From CBDFNC01 sp965249895 (lineage in GTDB: Bacteria; Pseudomonadota; Gammaproteobacteria; Enterobacterales; CBDFNC01): a DNA stretch of 64,000 nt. Within the stretch, counting starts at the first letter, position 1. Every line of letters starts with the position of its first letter. The stretch lies in assembly GCA_965249895.1 (NCBI GenBank), contig CBDFNC010000005.1, forward strand, positions 1,736,001 to 1,800,000, in the 5' to 3' direction. The position numbers and the translations under genes are program-made. The notes beneath the pieces were generated by a model. It searched no databases and was not told the origin of the DNA. It saw nothing but the letters and a program-made list of their open reading frames with translations. Below are positions 1 to 9,744 of the stretch, piece after piece.

Positions 1-10
1 CCACTTTTTC

Positions 11-856
11 ATGCGCCAGCAGCGATCCATCATACAGCAGCAACTAGTACAGTCATTGCGTCAACGTTTGCCTATTAATAGTCCAGCCCATAAAAAACCT
101 GCCTCGATCAACAGCAATAACTGGTTACCCTTCGCTAAAGAGCTTTCACACGAAGAAATCCCCGTGTTTTGTTTTCATCATGCAGGAGGCAATGCAGCCT
201 TCTTCAGAGAATGGTTAGCACCCGCTCAACGCCTTGGTTTGCGACTTTGTCCCGTCGAGTTACCTGGCCGCGCCAGCCGCTTTCACCAACAGCCCTACAC
301 TAATTGTTTCGAGCTGGTCACTGAGATAGCCGCTGCGATAAAACCGCTATGCAATCGACCGTTTGCACTTTTTGGTCATAGCCTCGGAGCCCTGATTGCA
401 TTTGAAATCGCGCACCTTCTACCTCAGCGCAACCTAAGCGGACTGTTTATTTCTGGACGGCGCCCTCCTCATATGCCGACGCCGCAGCCGCATCGTCATA
501 CCCTTTCCGATCAGGACCTGACTCAAGAACTATTGGGGTTAGCTGGTACCCCAGAAGAAGTGCTACAGCACCCTGAACTTATCGAGCTATTTCTACCGGC
601 ATTGCGTGCAGATTTTACTGTTACAGAAACCTACCCCTGGCAACTAGCTGGACGCTACGACGCCAAATTAAGCTGTATATTACACACTTTTTGCGGCGAT
701 ACTGATGCGGAGATATCCGGGGACATCATGGATCAATGGCTGCGCTATGGCAGTGGGAAGACAGCATCTTACACTTTCAGTGGCGGACACTTTTATCTTC
801 AGCAGCATCGTGATGCATTGTTACGACGGATTTCAATTGCCTTAGATGGACATTAA
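11..856 (+). CDS. Type II thioesterase (alpha/beta hydrolase) of NRPS/PKS type
   Basis: Hydrolyses stalled or mis-primed acyl chains from carrier proteins of nonribosomal peptide or polyketide synthases; cytoplasmic. The oxyanion-side motif FCFHHAGG lies near residue 53, the nucleophile elbow GHSLG has Ser124, the acid is probably Asp230 or Asp232 in CGDTDAE, and the catalytic His is His260 in SGGHF. Typical family members have about 240-250 residues and begin near what is Asn35 here (NNWLPF). The first ~34 residues are therefore an extra, polar segment, and the frame is still open at the window edge, so the true start may lie outside. It may be the last gene of, or be fused to, a synthetase outside the window. 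The family call is firm; the product pathway is unknown. Confidence 0.85.
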   Translation: MRQQRSIIQQQLVQSLRQRLPINSPAHKKPASINSNNWLPFAKELSHEEIPVFCFHHAGGNAAFFREWLAPAQRLGLRLCPVELPGRASRFHQQPYTNCFELVTEIAAAIKPLCNRPFALFGHSLGALIAFEIAHLLPQRNLSGLFISGRRPPHMPTPQPHRHTLSDQDLTQELLGLAGTPEEVLQHPELIELFLPALRADFTVTETYPWQLAGRYDAKLSCILHTFCGDTDAEISGDIMDQWLRYGSGKTASYTFSGGHFYLQQHRDALLRRISIALDGH

Positions 857-1090
857 TATGAGAGATACCCTGGGGAAGTACATTCATCCGACATTACATG
901 GCACGTATCTTTGAATACACTCAATTTAAAACGCAGCCTATTCCATCTCATAATAGTAATTCACGGCATATGTCATCCGCTCAGCTTAACAGCAATTCGG
1001 CCACTCCGAAGTGCATCGCCGGGGTTGTGCCCGCCAAAACGCACAAAGTATGGGTGGCTAATTGTGATTATGTTGGTCAGGGAGAGAACA

Positions 1091-1112
1091 GGGGCATATA
1101 TAACTATGCCCC
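1091..1112 (-). terminator. Possible weak terminator hairpin after the endopeptidase gene
   Basis: A 7-bp inverted repeat GGGGCAT/ATGCCCC with an 8-nt loop lies just past the stop of the minus-strand endopeptidase gene. No T-run follows on the minus strand, so termination is only suggested. The rest of 857-1128 shows no convincing gene. Confidence 0.3.
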
Positions 1113-1128
1113 ATCCATTTAGAAAGAT

Positions 1129-2427
1129 TTATCGCAAGGCCAACATTAAGCTCTTGTTGCCTTCCAATACATCAAACGTGCTTTCCGCCATCATCACAAA
1201 CTGCTCACGTTCAGATTTTTTCAACGACTGGGCCTGGGGTAATTTAACCGTTCTTGGGTTTTTGTGAACACCATTAACCAGAAACTCATAATGCAGGTGT
1301 GCACCTGTTACTCGTCCCGTAGCGCCTACTTTACCAATCAGGTCACCCTGCTTAACCCGTTGTCCTTTCTTCACATTTCGTTTACTGAGGTGAAGATACT
1401 TAGTGACATAACGTTCGCTGTGTTTAATAAACACATAGTTGCCATTGTACTTGTTATAACTGGACGCGATAACCCTGCCGTTACCCGCGGCTTCCACTGG
1501 CGTTCCCGTGCGTGCAGCATAGTCTATGCCTCGGTGAGCACGAACCTTACCCGTGACCGGGTGACGCCGATTTGGATTAAAGCTGGAGCTAATATATTTA
1601 AAGCTGACGGGGGCACGCAAAAAAGCCTTTCGCATGGCTTTGCCTTGTGGCGTGTAATAGGCGCCATCTGTATAACGAACCGCCTGAAAGGTTTCCCCGG
1701 CATTAACAAACTCAGCGGCAACTATATTGCCGGTACGGACAAATTCACCGTCTGCATACTCTTCTTCATACAACACGGCAAAGCTGTCTCCCTGGCGGAT
1801 ATCCAGGGCAAAATCCACATCCCAGCCAAAGATAGTAGCCAGGTCCATAATTTGCCCCGCTCCCAACCCGGCATTGACACCTGCATTCCAGAAGTTACTG
1901 ACAATATCTGCGCGGGCAAACTTTGTTCGTGTTTCCAGCGTCAGGGTTTCGATATCGGCGTTAAACTTACCCCCAATGCGGGAAATAACCAGTGTTTCAG
2001 TGCTGGAGTATGGGTAGCGCAACCCAACCAGGCGACCGGCATTGCTGATAAACTCCAGATCTTCACCGGGATGAATTCTTCGTAACTTGTGTGCATCACC
2101 GCCAAGATTATCAATTTGGTAAAGCGTTGTGGCGCTAAAACCGGCACGATTAAAAATCAGTGCCAGGCTATCTCCTGAGCGGACACCTATGGTTTCTCTT
2201 CTGAATTCAACCTCGGGCGCAGGTTTTTTTGCATGCTCTTCGACTTCAAGTTCAAGGGGCAAGGGGTAAACCACTCCAAGATGATACATTAACTGCTCGG
2301 CGCCTTCCCGACTGGCGCTGGCTTTTTCCGTGGGGATCACCAATAGCAGTAAGACTAATAAGGACAAGCCGACGATAAAATAACCGTGTCGGTTGGGTAA
2401 CTGGCGAATTCTATTGCTAACAGACAT
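1129..2427 (-). CDS. mepM: Murein DD-endopeptidase, M23 family (MepM-like)
   Basis: Cleaves D-Ala-mDAP cross-links in peptidoglycan to allow insertion of new strands; anchored in the inner membrane facing the periplasm. Counted from the ATG at 2427 (432 residues; E. coli MepM has 440), a single membrane segment spans about residues 16-32. An OapA/LysM-like region with GVRSGDS follows near 81, and a C-terminal M23 domain carries the zinc ligands His298 and Asp302 (HRGID) and His377/His379 (AHLHYEF). All catalytic residues look intact. A GTG nine codons upstream is an alternative start; neither has a clear ribosome site. It is convergent with the thioesterase gene. Confidence 0.88.
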   Translation of the reverse strand: MSVSNRIRQLPNRHGYFIVGLSLLVLLLLVIPTEKASASREGAEQLMYHLGVVYPLPLELEVEEHAKKPAPEVEFRRETIGVRSGDSLALIFNRAGFSATTLYQIDNLGGDAHKLRRIHPGEDLEFISNAGRLVGLRYPYSSTETLVISRIGGKFNADIETLTLETRTKFARADIVSNFWNAGVNAGLGAGQIMDLATIFGWDVDFALDIRQGDSFAVLYEEEYADGEFVRTGNIVAAEFVNAGETFQAVRYTDGAYYTPQGKAMRKAFLRAPVSFKYISSSFNPNRRHPVTGKVRAHRGIDYAARTGTPVEAAGNGRVIASSYNKYNGNYVFIKHSERYVTKYLHLSKRNVKKGQRVKQGDLIGKVGATGRVTGAHLHYEFLVNGVHKNPRTVKLPQAQSLKKSEREQFVMMAESTFDVLEGNKSLMLALR

Positions 2428-2530
2428 AAAACAGTGAACTAAACTGAAAAACACGATCTGGCTACTCTAACAGAAGTTAGTGTTTAATTGCGAACTAGAA
2501 ACTTGAACTAAACCACAAACTGCTCAATCT

Positions 2531-2998
2531 TTACTCTAATTGACGTTTCATTTCCTGATAATCGAAAAAATCCTGATGTTTGGTAATTTTATTTTCCTTC
2601 TCATCCACAGTGAGCACTGTAACCGCAGGAATAAATAACTCCAGTTCCTGACCCTGCTTACCAAATAATGCTCCTGAGCCTAGGTAAACATAAGTGCCGA
2701 TAAATACAGCGACTTTTTTAGAAATAAAAAATCTATCCATGTCAAAACGGTAGTTTGTCATCCCTTTGGTTGAGGCCATAAAAAACCGGGTGATGTCGCG
2801 TTTGCCTTTATAGGTTTTCCCTGCGGTTCTGTCTTCCAGTACGCTGGAATCATTAAGGTAAAGACCCATTTGCTGATAGTCTCCCGCCAGCAGTAAACCA
2901 AAATACTGCTTGGCAATTTGCTCCCGGAGCAGCTGCTTATCCGCCCAGGCTAAACCAGGCATAAAAGCAAGAAAACAAAGTAACAGGCTAATTTTCAT
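2531..2998 (-). CDS. Secreted SnoaL/NTF2-like protein
   Basis: A 155-residue protein with a clear signal peptide (residues 1-19, cleavage after AWA) followed by a small alpha+beta domain. The pattern (helical LLREQIAKQYFGLLLAGD, then YKGKRDITRFF, and strands ending in HQDFFDY) resembles the NTF2/SnoaL-like fold, often used as a small ligand-binding or isomerase scaffold. No catalytic residues can be assigned. The gene overlaps the end of the upstream membrane-protein gene by 11 nt, so the two are probably co-transcribed and translationally coupled. The fold call is an inference from sequence pattern; the function is unknown. Confidence 0.6.
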   Translation of the reverse strand: MKISLLLCFLAFMPGLAWADKQLLREQIAKQYFGLLLAGDYQQMGLYLNDSSVLEDRTAGKTYKGKRDITRFFMASTKGMTNYRFDMDRFFISKKVAVFIGTYVYLGSGALFGKQGQELELFIPAVTVLTVDEKENKITKHQDFFDYQEMKRQLE

Positions 2999-3614
2999 CT
3001 TTTAATTTAAAGCTAGGTAATGATAAGGAGCGGTGGATGGAAGCAACCCGCAAGCAGAATGCACCTATTATTGCCAATATCATAGCCAGGGTCGCATCCA
3101 GGCCCGAATAACGGGAAAGGGTGTAGATTACGCCGCCGAATATGGACGCTGTGGCATAGATTTCTTTTTGTAATACCAGAGGCACTCTTCCGGCCAGCAG
3201 ATCCCTGATAACACCGCCAGCGACCCCAGTGATCAATCCCATCATTACCGCAATAACACCAGGATGGCCTAACGCCAGGGTTTTTTCCGCCCCAATCACG
3301 GTAAACAGCGCCAGGCCAAACGCATCCAGGTAAGGTAACAGGTATTTGGGTAATTGATGGGCGTGACTCGCCAAGAAAATACTGCCAAAAGCCGTGCTAA
3401 TAATAACCAGCAGATACCAGGTATCCTGGATCCAGAATACCGGGGTGGCACCCAACGCCATATCACGAATGGTCCCGCCCCCTACGGCAGTGACGGTAGC
3501 CAACACCAGGACGCCAAATGTATCCATACGCATTCGCCCGGCAACCAGCACGCCGGAAATAGCAAACACAGCACAGCCTAACAAATCTGAAAAATAAACG
3601 AACTTATCTAACAC
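2988..3614 (-). CDS. TRIC-type (YicG/UPF0126) inner-membrane protein
   Basis: A 208-residue polytopic membrane protein of the UPF0126 family, relatives of trimeric intracellular cation channels. Two homologous halves are visible: GGGTIRDM near residue 46 in the first and GGVIRDLLAGRVPLVL near 133 in the second, with about seven hydrophobic segments. This internal duplication is diagnostic of the family. The start is a GTG at 3614 with a GGAG ribosome site seven bases upstream. Some relatives have been linked to glycine or other small-solute transport, but nothing here fixes the substrate. It is followed, with overlap, by the SnoaL-like gene. Confidence 0.85.
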   Translation of the reverse strand: MLDKFVYFSDLLGCAVFAISGVLVAGRMRMDTFGVLVLATVTAVGGGTIRDMALGATPVFWIQDTWYLLVIISTAFGSIFLASHAHQLPKYLLPYLDAFGLALFTVIGAEKTLALGHPGVIAVMMGLITGVAGGVIRDLLAGRVPLVLQKEIYATASIFGGVIYTLSRYSGLDATLAMILAIIGAFCLRVASIHRSLSLPSFKLKDEN

Positions 3615-3731
3615 CCAAACTCCGAAAATTATCAGCCTCAGTTTAAAATATCAGAAAAAGCAGCCCTGAAACCAAGCAAAAATAAAGTTGACGGCGGATT
3701 ACTCCAGCGAACAAGCTGGTTTTCAATTGAT

Positions 3732-3769
3732 AAAAACACCTACCCCTAAAATAACCAGGCAGGTGTTTT
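3732..3769 (-). terminator. Terminator of the RND efflux operon
   Basis: On the minus strand AAAACACCT pairs with AGGTGTTTT around an ~18-nt loop and ends in a run of T, 20 nt past the RND permease stop. Confidence 0.65.
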
Positions 3770-3789
3770 GTTAGCTGGCAGAGCCGGCA

Positions 3790-6700
3790 TTAAACGGTTT
3801 GCATGTCCGTTTTGTTTTTTCCTCTTAACCGGCTCACCAACTTCCCTGCCGCAATCCCCAGTTGCAACATGCAGGGAGTGAGAACCAGAGTCAGCACAGT
3901 AGCAAACGCCAATCCGCCGGTTATGGCGGTAGCCAATTGAGACCACCACTGGGTGCTTGGTGCGCCAAACTCGATAACCTGATTGACCAAGTCCATATTC
4001 ATTTCCAATACCATGGGCATCAGGCCTAAAATGGTCGTGACTGTGGTCATCAATACCGGACGAAGACGCTGGGCTCCGGTTCTTAAAATCGCTTCCGTGG
4101 CCTCCATACCCTGTTTCCGCAACACGTTATAGGTATCGATTAATACAATATTGTTATTCACCACTATCCCAGCCAAGGCAATAACACCAATACCGGACAT
4201 CACTATGCCAAAGGGTTTTTGCGCCAGATACAAACCTAGGAACACACCCACAGTGGAAAATAACACCGCACTCAGGATTAAAAAGGCCTGATAGAATGAA
4301 TTAAACTGAGTTACCAAGATAATCGCCATTACAAACAGCGCAACCAAAAACGCTTTAGACAAAAATTCGGAGGACTCCTGCTGATCCTCATTCTGACCGC
4401 GGACCTTCACATTCACCCGAGGATCCAATCCCAAAGTAGGAAACTTGGCTTCCAGCTCGGGTAAAATCAGGCTTAAGTTCTGCCCGGGTGCCATATCCCC
4501 CGCAACGGTAATGGTTTGACGCCCGTCCACCTTGTGAATTGTCGTTTGCTTTTGCGCAGCTTTCAGTTCCACGAAGTTGGTAATGGGTACCTGGCCTAAC
4601 GCCGTCTTGACCCTCAACTCATCCAGTTTATCCAGACTGCGTTTTTCTGCCGGGAACCTGACCCGAATATCCAGCTCATCATCTACATCATCCGGCCGAT
4701 ATTCGCCCAACTTAAGCCCCGAGGTTATAAATTGTACGTTACTACCTACCAAAGCGGCGTCTGCGCCGAACCTAGCCGCTTTGGCGCGATCAACATTAAG
4801 CTGCCATTCAATACCAGGTTTAGGGCCATCATCTTCGAGATTAACAAAATAACCGGTTTGCTCTAATTCTGTGCGAACGATATCAGCCGCTACCGGGATC
4901 AGCTCAGGAAAACGAGAACTTATTTCAATGGCAATATCATTCTCTGATGGCGGGCCGCTTTGATCCTTTTTCAGCTCTATTTCAATCCCAGCTAAGGATT
5001 GAGTCCGTTGGTTGATATCCTCAATAATGGCGTCCGCTTTACGCCGTTCGCTCCAGTCAACCAAATTCAGGCGCATTGAACCTATTAAGTCAGAACCTGT
5101 GTCACCACCCGTGCGCAACACCATAGTTTCAATTTCTTCCATATCCAGCAATTTATGCTCAATCTCCCCCATTAACTTGTCTTTCTCGTAAATAGACAAA
5201 TCACCGTAGGAACGCACTTTCATATTCAGCCCGGCGGGCTCAACATCCGGGAAAAACACCACGCCCAGATTCGACTTGCCATATAAGGTCATCACACCGA
5301 TTGCGATCCCTATGGCGGCAAGCAACACCAAAAACGGGCGTTTGATACAAGCATTTAAGGTCCGCACATAGAAGCCGGTAAAACCGTGCAGGGTTAAGAT
5401 ATTGCCCTGCTCGGCCTGGATCAACTCACGCTTTTTCCTTTCAGAAATAGGACGCGCCTTACCGAAGATACCACCCAGGGTAGGCACAAAGATCAGCGCC
5501 ATCACCAATGAAGCAGATAAAGTAGCGATTAAGGTCAGCGGCAGGTACTTCATAAACTCGCCAATAATACCGGGCCAAAATAACAATGGAGCAAACGCAG
5601 CCAGGGTCGTTGCTGTGGATGCGACAATAGGCCAGGCCATGCGCTTAGCCGCCAATCTATAAGCCTGCTTTCTGGGCACTCCCTCACTCATTTCCCGGTC
5701 GGCAAACTCGGTCACCACAATTGCGCCGTCCACCAGCATACCCACAGCCATGATCAAGGCAAACAGTACAATCGTATTAATGGTCAAACCAAACAGAGCT
5801 AAGGCCAGTATTCCAGCTAAAAAGGAGCCGGGTATGGATATCCCCACCAAAGCGGCGCTGCGAACGCCTAAGATTGCAACAATCACAATCACAACCAGCA
5901 CGATAGCCGAAGTCACATTTGCCTGTAACTCCCCCAGCATGTTCTTTACGTCTTTTGACTGATCACCGGCATAATCAATCTGGATATTGCTCGGCCACCA
6001 CTCGCTTTCCGCCGCCACCAGGGCTTTTACTTTTTCCACCGTCGAGATGATGTTTTCACCTGGCCGCTTGACAATTTCCAGCGCCACCGAAGTGTGGCCA
6101 TTTAAACGTGAAAACGAGCTTGGATCTTTAAAAGTACGGCGAATAGTCGCTACATCGGCAAAAGTGATCACCTTATCGCCAACCACTTTAATGGGCAACT
6201 GCATCACATCTTTAATACTGCTGAACACAGCGGGCACCTTCACCGGAAATCGCCCCTTGCCCGTATCCATGGTGCCTGCCGCGACCAGCTGATTATTGCG
6301 TGAAATTAACTGCGATATATCTCCCTGGTCCAGCTGGTAACTCTCCAGTAATAGTGGGTCCACCAGGATCTCCACTATATCTTCCCGGTCGCCACGAATT
6401 TTAACTTCCAGCACCTCTTTCATGGTTTCCAGCTTGTCTTGCAGATCCCGACCGGCCCGGATCAAGGCCCTATCTGGCGCTGAACCTGAGATCAATACAG
6501 TTAATGCAGGATTTTCGCTGGCCAGTGTCACCTGAACCACTTCCGGCTCATCGGTATCGGCAGGAAGTTTAGATTTAGCCTGACTGACTTTTTCCCTCAC
6601 ATCCGCCAGAGCGCGTTTCACATCGATGCCGATAACAAACTCAATCACTACTGAGCCATGACCTTCCGATGCCGTCGATGTAATCTCCTTAATCCCTTCG

Positions 6701-6924
6701 ATACCTCTCAGCGCCTGCTCCATGGGTCTGAGTAACAAACGCTCACTATCCTCAGGAGAGATACCGTCATGGGGGATAGAAACATATATCACCGGAATAG
6801 GGATATCAGGATCTGCTTCCTTAGGTATCGAGATATAAGTCACAGTACCCGCGACTAAGATCAGCAACAAAACAAGCACCACAGCCCGAGAACGGTCAAG
6901 GGCGGCGTTAATTATTCCGAACAT
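3790..6924 (-). CDS. RND efflux transporter, inner-membrane permease subunit (AcrB/MexB superfamily)
   Basis: Proton-driven inner-membrane pump that would work with the adaptor encoded immediately upstream and an outer-membrane channel encoded elsewhere. At 1044 residues it has the usual length and layout: TM1 near 13-31, a periplasmic porter domain, TM2-6 near 335-485, a second porter domain, and TM8-12 near 865-1035. The TM4 proton-relay motif reads GMLVDGAIVV, so only the first of the two AcrB aspartates (Asp407/Asp408) is kept, as in many divergent family members. The subfamily is closer to uncharacterised hydrophobe/amphiphile pumps than to metal pumps; substrates are unknown. No outer-membrane factor gene lies alongside. 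Confidence 0.88.
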   Translation of the reverse strand: MFGIINAALDRSRAVVLVLLLILVAGTVTYISIPKEADPDIPIPVIYVSIPHDGISPEDSERLLLRPMEQALRGIEGIKEITSTASEGHGSVVIEFVIGIDVKRALADVREKVSQAKSKLPADTDEPEVVQVTLASENPALTVLISGSAPDRALIRAGRDLQDKLETMKEVLEVKIRGDREDIVEILVDPLLLESYQLDQGDISQLISRNNQLVAAGTMDTGKGRFPVKVPAVFSSIKDVMQLPIKVVGDKVITFADVATIRRTFKDPSSFSRLNGHTSVALEIVKRPGENIISTVEKVKALVAAESEWWPSNIQIDYAGDQSKDVKNMLGELQANVTSAIVLVVIVIVAILGVRSAALVGISIPGSFLAGILALALFGLTINTIVLFALIMAVGMLVDGAIVVTEFADREMSEGVPRKQAYRLAAKRMAWPIVASTATTLAAFAPLLFWPGIIGEFMKYLPLTLIATLSASLVMALIFVPTLGGIFGKARPISERKKRELIQAEQGNILTLHGFTGFYVRTLNACIKRPFLVLLAAIGIAIGVMTLYGKSNLGVVFFPDVEPAGLNMKVRSYGDLSIYEKDKLMGEIEHKLLDMEEIETMVLRTGGDTGSDLIGSMRLNLVDWSERRKADAIIEDINQRTQSLAGIEIELKKDQSGPPSENDIAIEISSRFPELIPVAADIVRTELEQTGYFVNLEDDGPKPGIEWQLNVDRAKAARFGADAALVGSNVQFITSGLKLGEYRPDDVDDELDIRVRFPAEKRSLDKLDELRVKTALGQVPITNFVELKAAQKQTTIHKVDGRQTITVAGDMAPGQNLSLILPELEAKFPTLGLDPRVNVKVRGQNEDQQESSEFLSKAFLVALFVMAIILVTQFNSFYQAFLILSAVLFSTVGVFLGLYLAQKPFGIVMSGIGVIALAGIVVNNNIVLIDTYNVLRKQGMEATEAILRTGAQRLRPVLMTTVTTILGLMPMVLEMNMDLVNQVIEFGAPSTQWWSQLATAITGGLAFATVLTLVLTPCMLQLGIAAGKLVSRLRGKNKTDMQTV

Positions 6925-6926
6925 GA

Positions 6927-8024
6927 TTATTTCTCCATGGCGATGGCTTCGACTTCATCGCCAGGCTTAACAAATCCCTGACCTACGGTAATAACGGTTA
7001 CCTTGTCCTCAAACCCGGTTAACCAGGCGCCGTCGCCATCGGCTTTCACCACCTGGATAGGTGTGAACACAACCTTACCGACTTCAACAGTCTTAACTCC
7101 CAGGTTGCCACTTTTGTCCAGGGCTAATACGGCAGGCGAGACCTTAATCGCCTTTAATTCCTCCAGGGGAATTTCTAGCTCGGCGCTTAAACCGGCCAGA
7201 TACTTATTGCCCGGGTTGTCGATTGCCACCTCGATACGGAAGGTATTAGTGTTCTCGTTTGATACTGAAGAGATATAACGAATAGCGCCGGACACTTCGC
7301 CATTGTTTACAAACCTGGCGCTGGCGTTTTGCGATAAATACAAACTATCAATATCGTTTTCAGTTACATCGGCCCTGACAATCAAGGGATCGATATCGGT
7401 TATTTTGGCGACCGGGTCGCCAATACCTAAATAGTCTCCGATTTCTACCATACGCTCATTTAATATGCCGGACATTGGCGCTCTGATGGTCGTTTTGGTA
7501 ATTTGCAGTTGCAGCGTTTCTACAGATGCCTGCGCATCAACCAAAGACGCTTCTGCCTCGGCTAACCTGGCTTTCCCCTGGAAGCCTTTAATGCTCAGCG
7601 CCTTGATCCCTGTGTACTCAATCTGCCTCTGTTTAAGCATGGCCTTTGCCCGTGCCAATTGTTTGGGCCTGTCGTTCAGCTCAAGCTTTACGATGGGGTC
7701 CCCTTTCTTCACACTGGCCCCGCGCTTGGCATAGATAGCTACCACCCGCCCACTGACTTCGGCCCCCAACAGGGCTTTGCGGTTTGGCTCGGTACGGCCA
7801 TAAAGGGACAAGTTTCGCGTCACCGCCTCGGTGACAAAATCCTGCACCCTAACCTTAGGCAGTTTTTTAACTGCCTGAGACTCCTCAGCATCAGGCTTGG
7901 CCGATTCAACTTGCTGCTCTGCGTGCCCGGACCACATCCAGCCAATCAATAGCAAAGTGAGCAATAACGCAAGCCAATAGGGTCTGGCGTTAAACCAGCC
8001 AAAAAACTTTCCGGCCACGGCCAT
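6927..8024 (-). CDS. RND efflux periplasmic adaptor (membrane fusion protein)
   Basis: Couples the RND permease to an outer-membrane channel. It has a membrane anchor (about residues 17-31 from the start chosen), a lipoyl/barrel-sandwich half-motif (GRVVAIYAKRGASVKKGDPI), a coiled-coil hairpin, the second lipoyl half (TIRAPMSGILNERMVEIGDY) and beta-barrel domains. The ATG at 8024 gives 365 residues and has an AAGGAG ribosome site seven bases upstream; longer forms from 8111 lack one. Only 2 nt separate it from the permease gene, so they form one operon. No regulator gene is adjacent. Confidence 0.87.
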   Translation of the reverse strand: MAVAGKFFGWFNARPYWLALLLTLLLIGWMWSGHAEQQVESAKPDAEESQAVKKLPKVRVQDFVTEAVTRNLSLYGRTEPNRKALLGAEVSGRVVAIYAKRGASVKKGDPIVKLELNDRPKQLARAKAMLKQRQIEYTGIKALSIKGFQGKARLAEAEASLVDAQASVETLQLQITKTTIRAPMSGILNERMVEIGDYLGIGDPVAKITDIDPLIVRADVTENDIDSLYLSQNASARFVNNGEVSGAIRYISSVSNENTNTFRIEVAIDNPGNKYLAGLSAELEIPLEELKAIKVSPAVLALDKSGNLGVKTVEVGKVVFTPIQVVKADGDGAWLTGFEDKVTVITVGQGFVKPGDEVEAIAMEK

Positions 8025-8373
8025 GGCATTTCTCCTTAACATCCAAAAATGACGATTCGTCAAAGGTATAAAATAACGAAAATAAAAGTCAATTAATAGC
8101 CTGTGAAGCAATCTATCAACTCACTTATTCCCTAATTTGCACTATTAAACCCGAATATGCCGCCGGAAACCTGACTGTTTGTGTCATGAACTGTTAGATT
8201 TTGTTAGCAACCCGGTGATACAGATAGATAAACAAGACATGTGCCACTTTTTAAAAAATGATATTAAGTACATTTTTCAGATACTTACAAAGAGAAAGGT
8301 AAAAATAACTGAAAAGAGGGCAGGATGAAAAAGACTAAATACTGGTTAAAATTACCAACAGACCGCTGAATAA

Positions 8374-8396
8374 ATGCCTGGCGGGTGGCCAGGCAT
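8374..8396 (-). terminator. Terminator after erpA
   Basis: Perfect 8-bp stem ATGCCTGG/CCAGGCAT with a 7-nt loop, followed on the minus strand by TTTATTC, 7 nt past the erpA stop. Confidence 0.7.
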
Positions 8397-8402
8397 AGAT
8401 AT

Positions 8403-8753
8403 TTAAATTGAGAAGGACGACCCGCAGCCACACGTCGCTGTTGCATTAGGATTAGTCACCAAGAAGCGAGAACCTTCCAGACCATCAATATAATCTACTG
8501 TTCCACCTACCAGGTACTGCAGGCTCATAGAATCAACAACCATAGTCACTTCGTTTTTCTCAACTAAGGTATCGCCATCATTGACTTTTTCATCAAATGT
8601 GAAGCCATACTGAAAACCGGAACAACCACCGCCGGTGACATACACCCTGAGCTTAAGCTCAGGGTTTTCTTCTTCTGATATTAACGTCTTTACCTTGCTG
8701 GCAGCTGCATCGCTAAAATAAATGGGTAGTGCCATTTCTACGCTGGAATCCAT
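8403..8753 (-). CDS. erpA: Iron-sulfur cluster insertion protein ErpA
   Basis: A-type carrier that delivers Fe-S clusters to apo-proteins, including isoprenoid-synthesis enzymes; cytoplasmic. The protein is 116 residues, like E. coli ErpA (114), and has the three cluster-ligand cysteines of the HesB/IscA family: Cys44 in GGGCSGFQYGF and Cys108/Cys110 in TCGCGSSF. The start at 8753 has a GAGG site upstream. In related marine gammaproteobacteria erpA also sits close to hemL and a DUF6776 gene, as here. It has its own terminator. Confidence 0.95.
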   Translation of the reverse strand: MDSSVEMALPIYFSDAAASKVKTLISEEENPELKLRVYVTGGGCSGFQYGFTFDEKVNDGDTLVEKNEVTMVVDSMSLQYLVGGTVDYIDGLEGSRFLVTNPNATATCGCGSSFSI

Positions 8754-8892
8754 ATTTACCTCTGTACTTCACTATCTGATGGAGATTATCCAATACCTGA
8801 GTAAACAGTTCAAGTATTGCTCAGCCCGAGCCAACCCCTTCCGCTTGGATTTTTTAGTTATAAACTAAATCTAACCCATGTCCCGGGTATTA

Positions 8893-9582
8893 TTATTCGC
8901 TGAATTCATCCGCCAAACCTATGGCTGATTGCCAGCTATGTTTGTCCGTTAACGGCGATCTTTGCCCTTTTACCTTAAGGGTCACAAGCACATCTTCAGG
9001 CACAAAACCTTCGGGTAATTTTAAGGTGCCTTCCAATATTTGAAAGTACTTAAACTTAAATGGCAGGTTGGTTTGCTTTTCATCTACGGCTATTTGTTCT
9101 GCACTTAGCGTCAACGCCTGGTCGTCTTTTAACCCGGAAACACTCAAAATACTGGACCCGGATACCACTTGTCTTTGCTTAGCCATCTGGGTAAGAACCA
9201 GACGATACCGGTAAACATTTGCGCTGGAAGCCGGCGCCAGCACAAACGAATCTACCGCTAAGCCGCCTACCGACAACTCAGGAGACATGACTTTTTGGTA
9301 AAAAACCAGGCTTTTCTTTAATTCGTATATCTCATCTTCTGCCTGCTGCAACGCCAAACCCAGCTCTCTATTGGATACCTTTTCTGTTTCAAATAACGTC
9401 TGCTGCAGAGATAATTCCGTTTTCAGGCTTCGTGTCTCCGCTGCCAATTTATCCATTTTTCCCTGAAACTGCCCCATCATTTCCGAGGTAGTGATGTATC
9501 CCTTTTGTCCGATAAAGAAACCCGCCGCCAAACCGGCGCCTATGAGGATCCACCACCAGGTGATCTTTACTATTCTACGCAC
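8893..9582 (-). CDS. DUF6776 family membrane-anchored coiled-coil protein
   Basis: A 229-residue protein with an N-terminal membrane anchor (about residues 8-26), a long heptad-rich coiled coil (about 40-95) and a C-terminal beta-rich domain. The segment LVFYQKVMSPE at the end of the coil and the following hydrophobic strands are typical of DUF6776 proteins of gammaproteobacteria. Function is unknown; topology predicts a periplasmic C-terminal domain. The gene is divergent from hemL and lies between erpA and hemL, a neighbourhood also seen in Shewanella-like genomes. Confidence 0.75.
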   Translation of the reverse strand: MRRIVKITWWWILIGAGLAAGFFIGQKGYITTSEMMGQFQGKMDKLAAETRSLKTELSLQQTLFETEKVSNRELGLALQQAEDEIYELKKSLVFYQKVMSPELSVGGLAVDSFVLAPASSANVYRYRLVLTQMAKQRQVVSGSSILSVSGLKDDQALTLSAEQIAVDEKQTNLPFKFKYFQILEGTLKLPEGFVPEDVLVTLKVKGQRSPLTDKHSWQSAIGLADEFSE

Positions 9583-9744
9583 TGTTTACATACCTAGTTT
9601 TTTTGTGGATCTTACCCATAGTTCCGCCTGACTACAACTTACTCAGTTAAGCTATGACCTATGTTTTAGCTTATCTGGAATTTTTTCGCGCACAGCTATC
9701 TGGTATATTCAGCCCTTTGACAGAACATTACCCGAGTACACCCC

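Noticed and set aside
898..1267. Two overlapping plus-strand frames after the thioesterase
   Set aside because: No ribosome site, low-complexity composition, and the second runs into the antisense of the endopeptidase gene.
1264..2085. 273-residue open frame on the plus strand
   Set aside because: Exact antisense of the well-supported MepM-like gene; no family resemblance or ribosome site.
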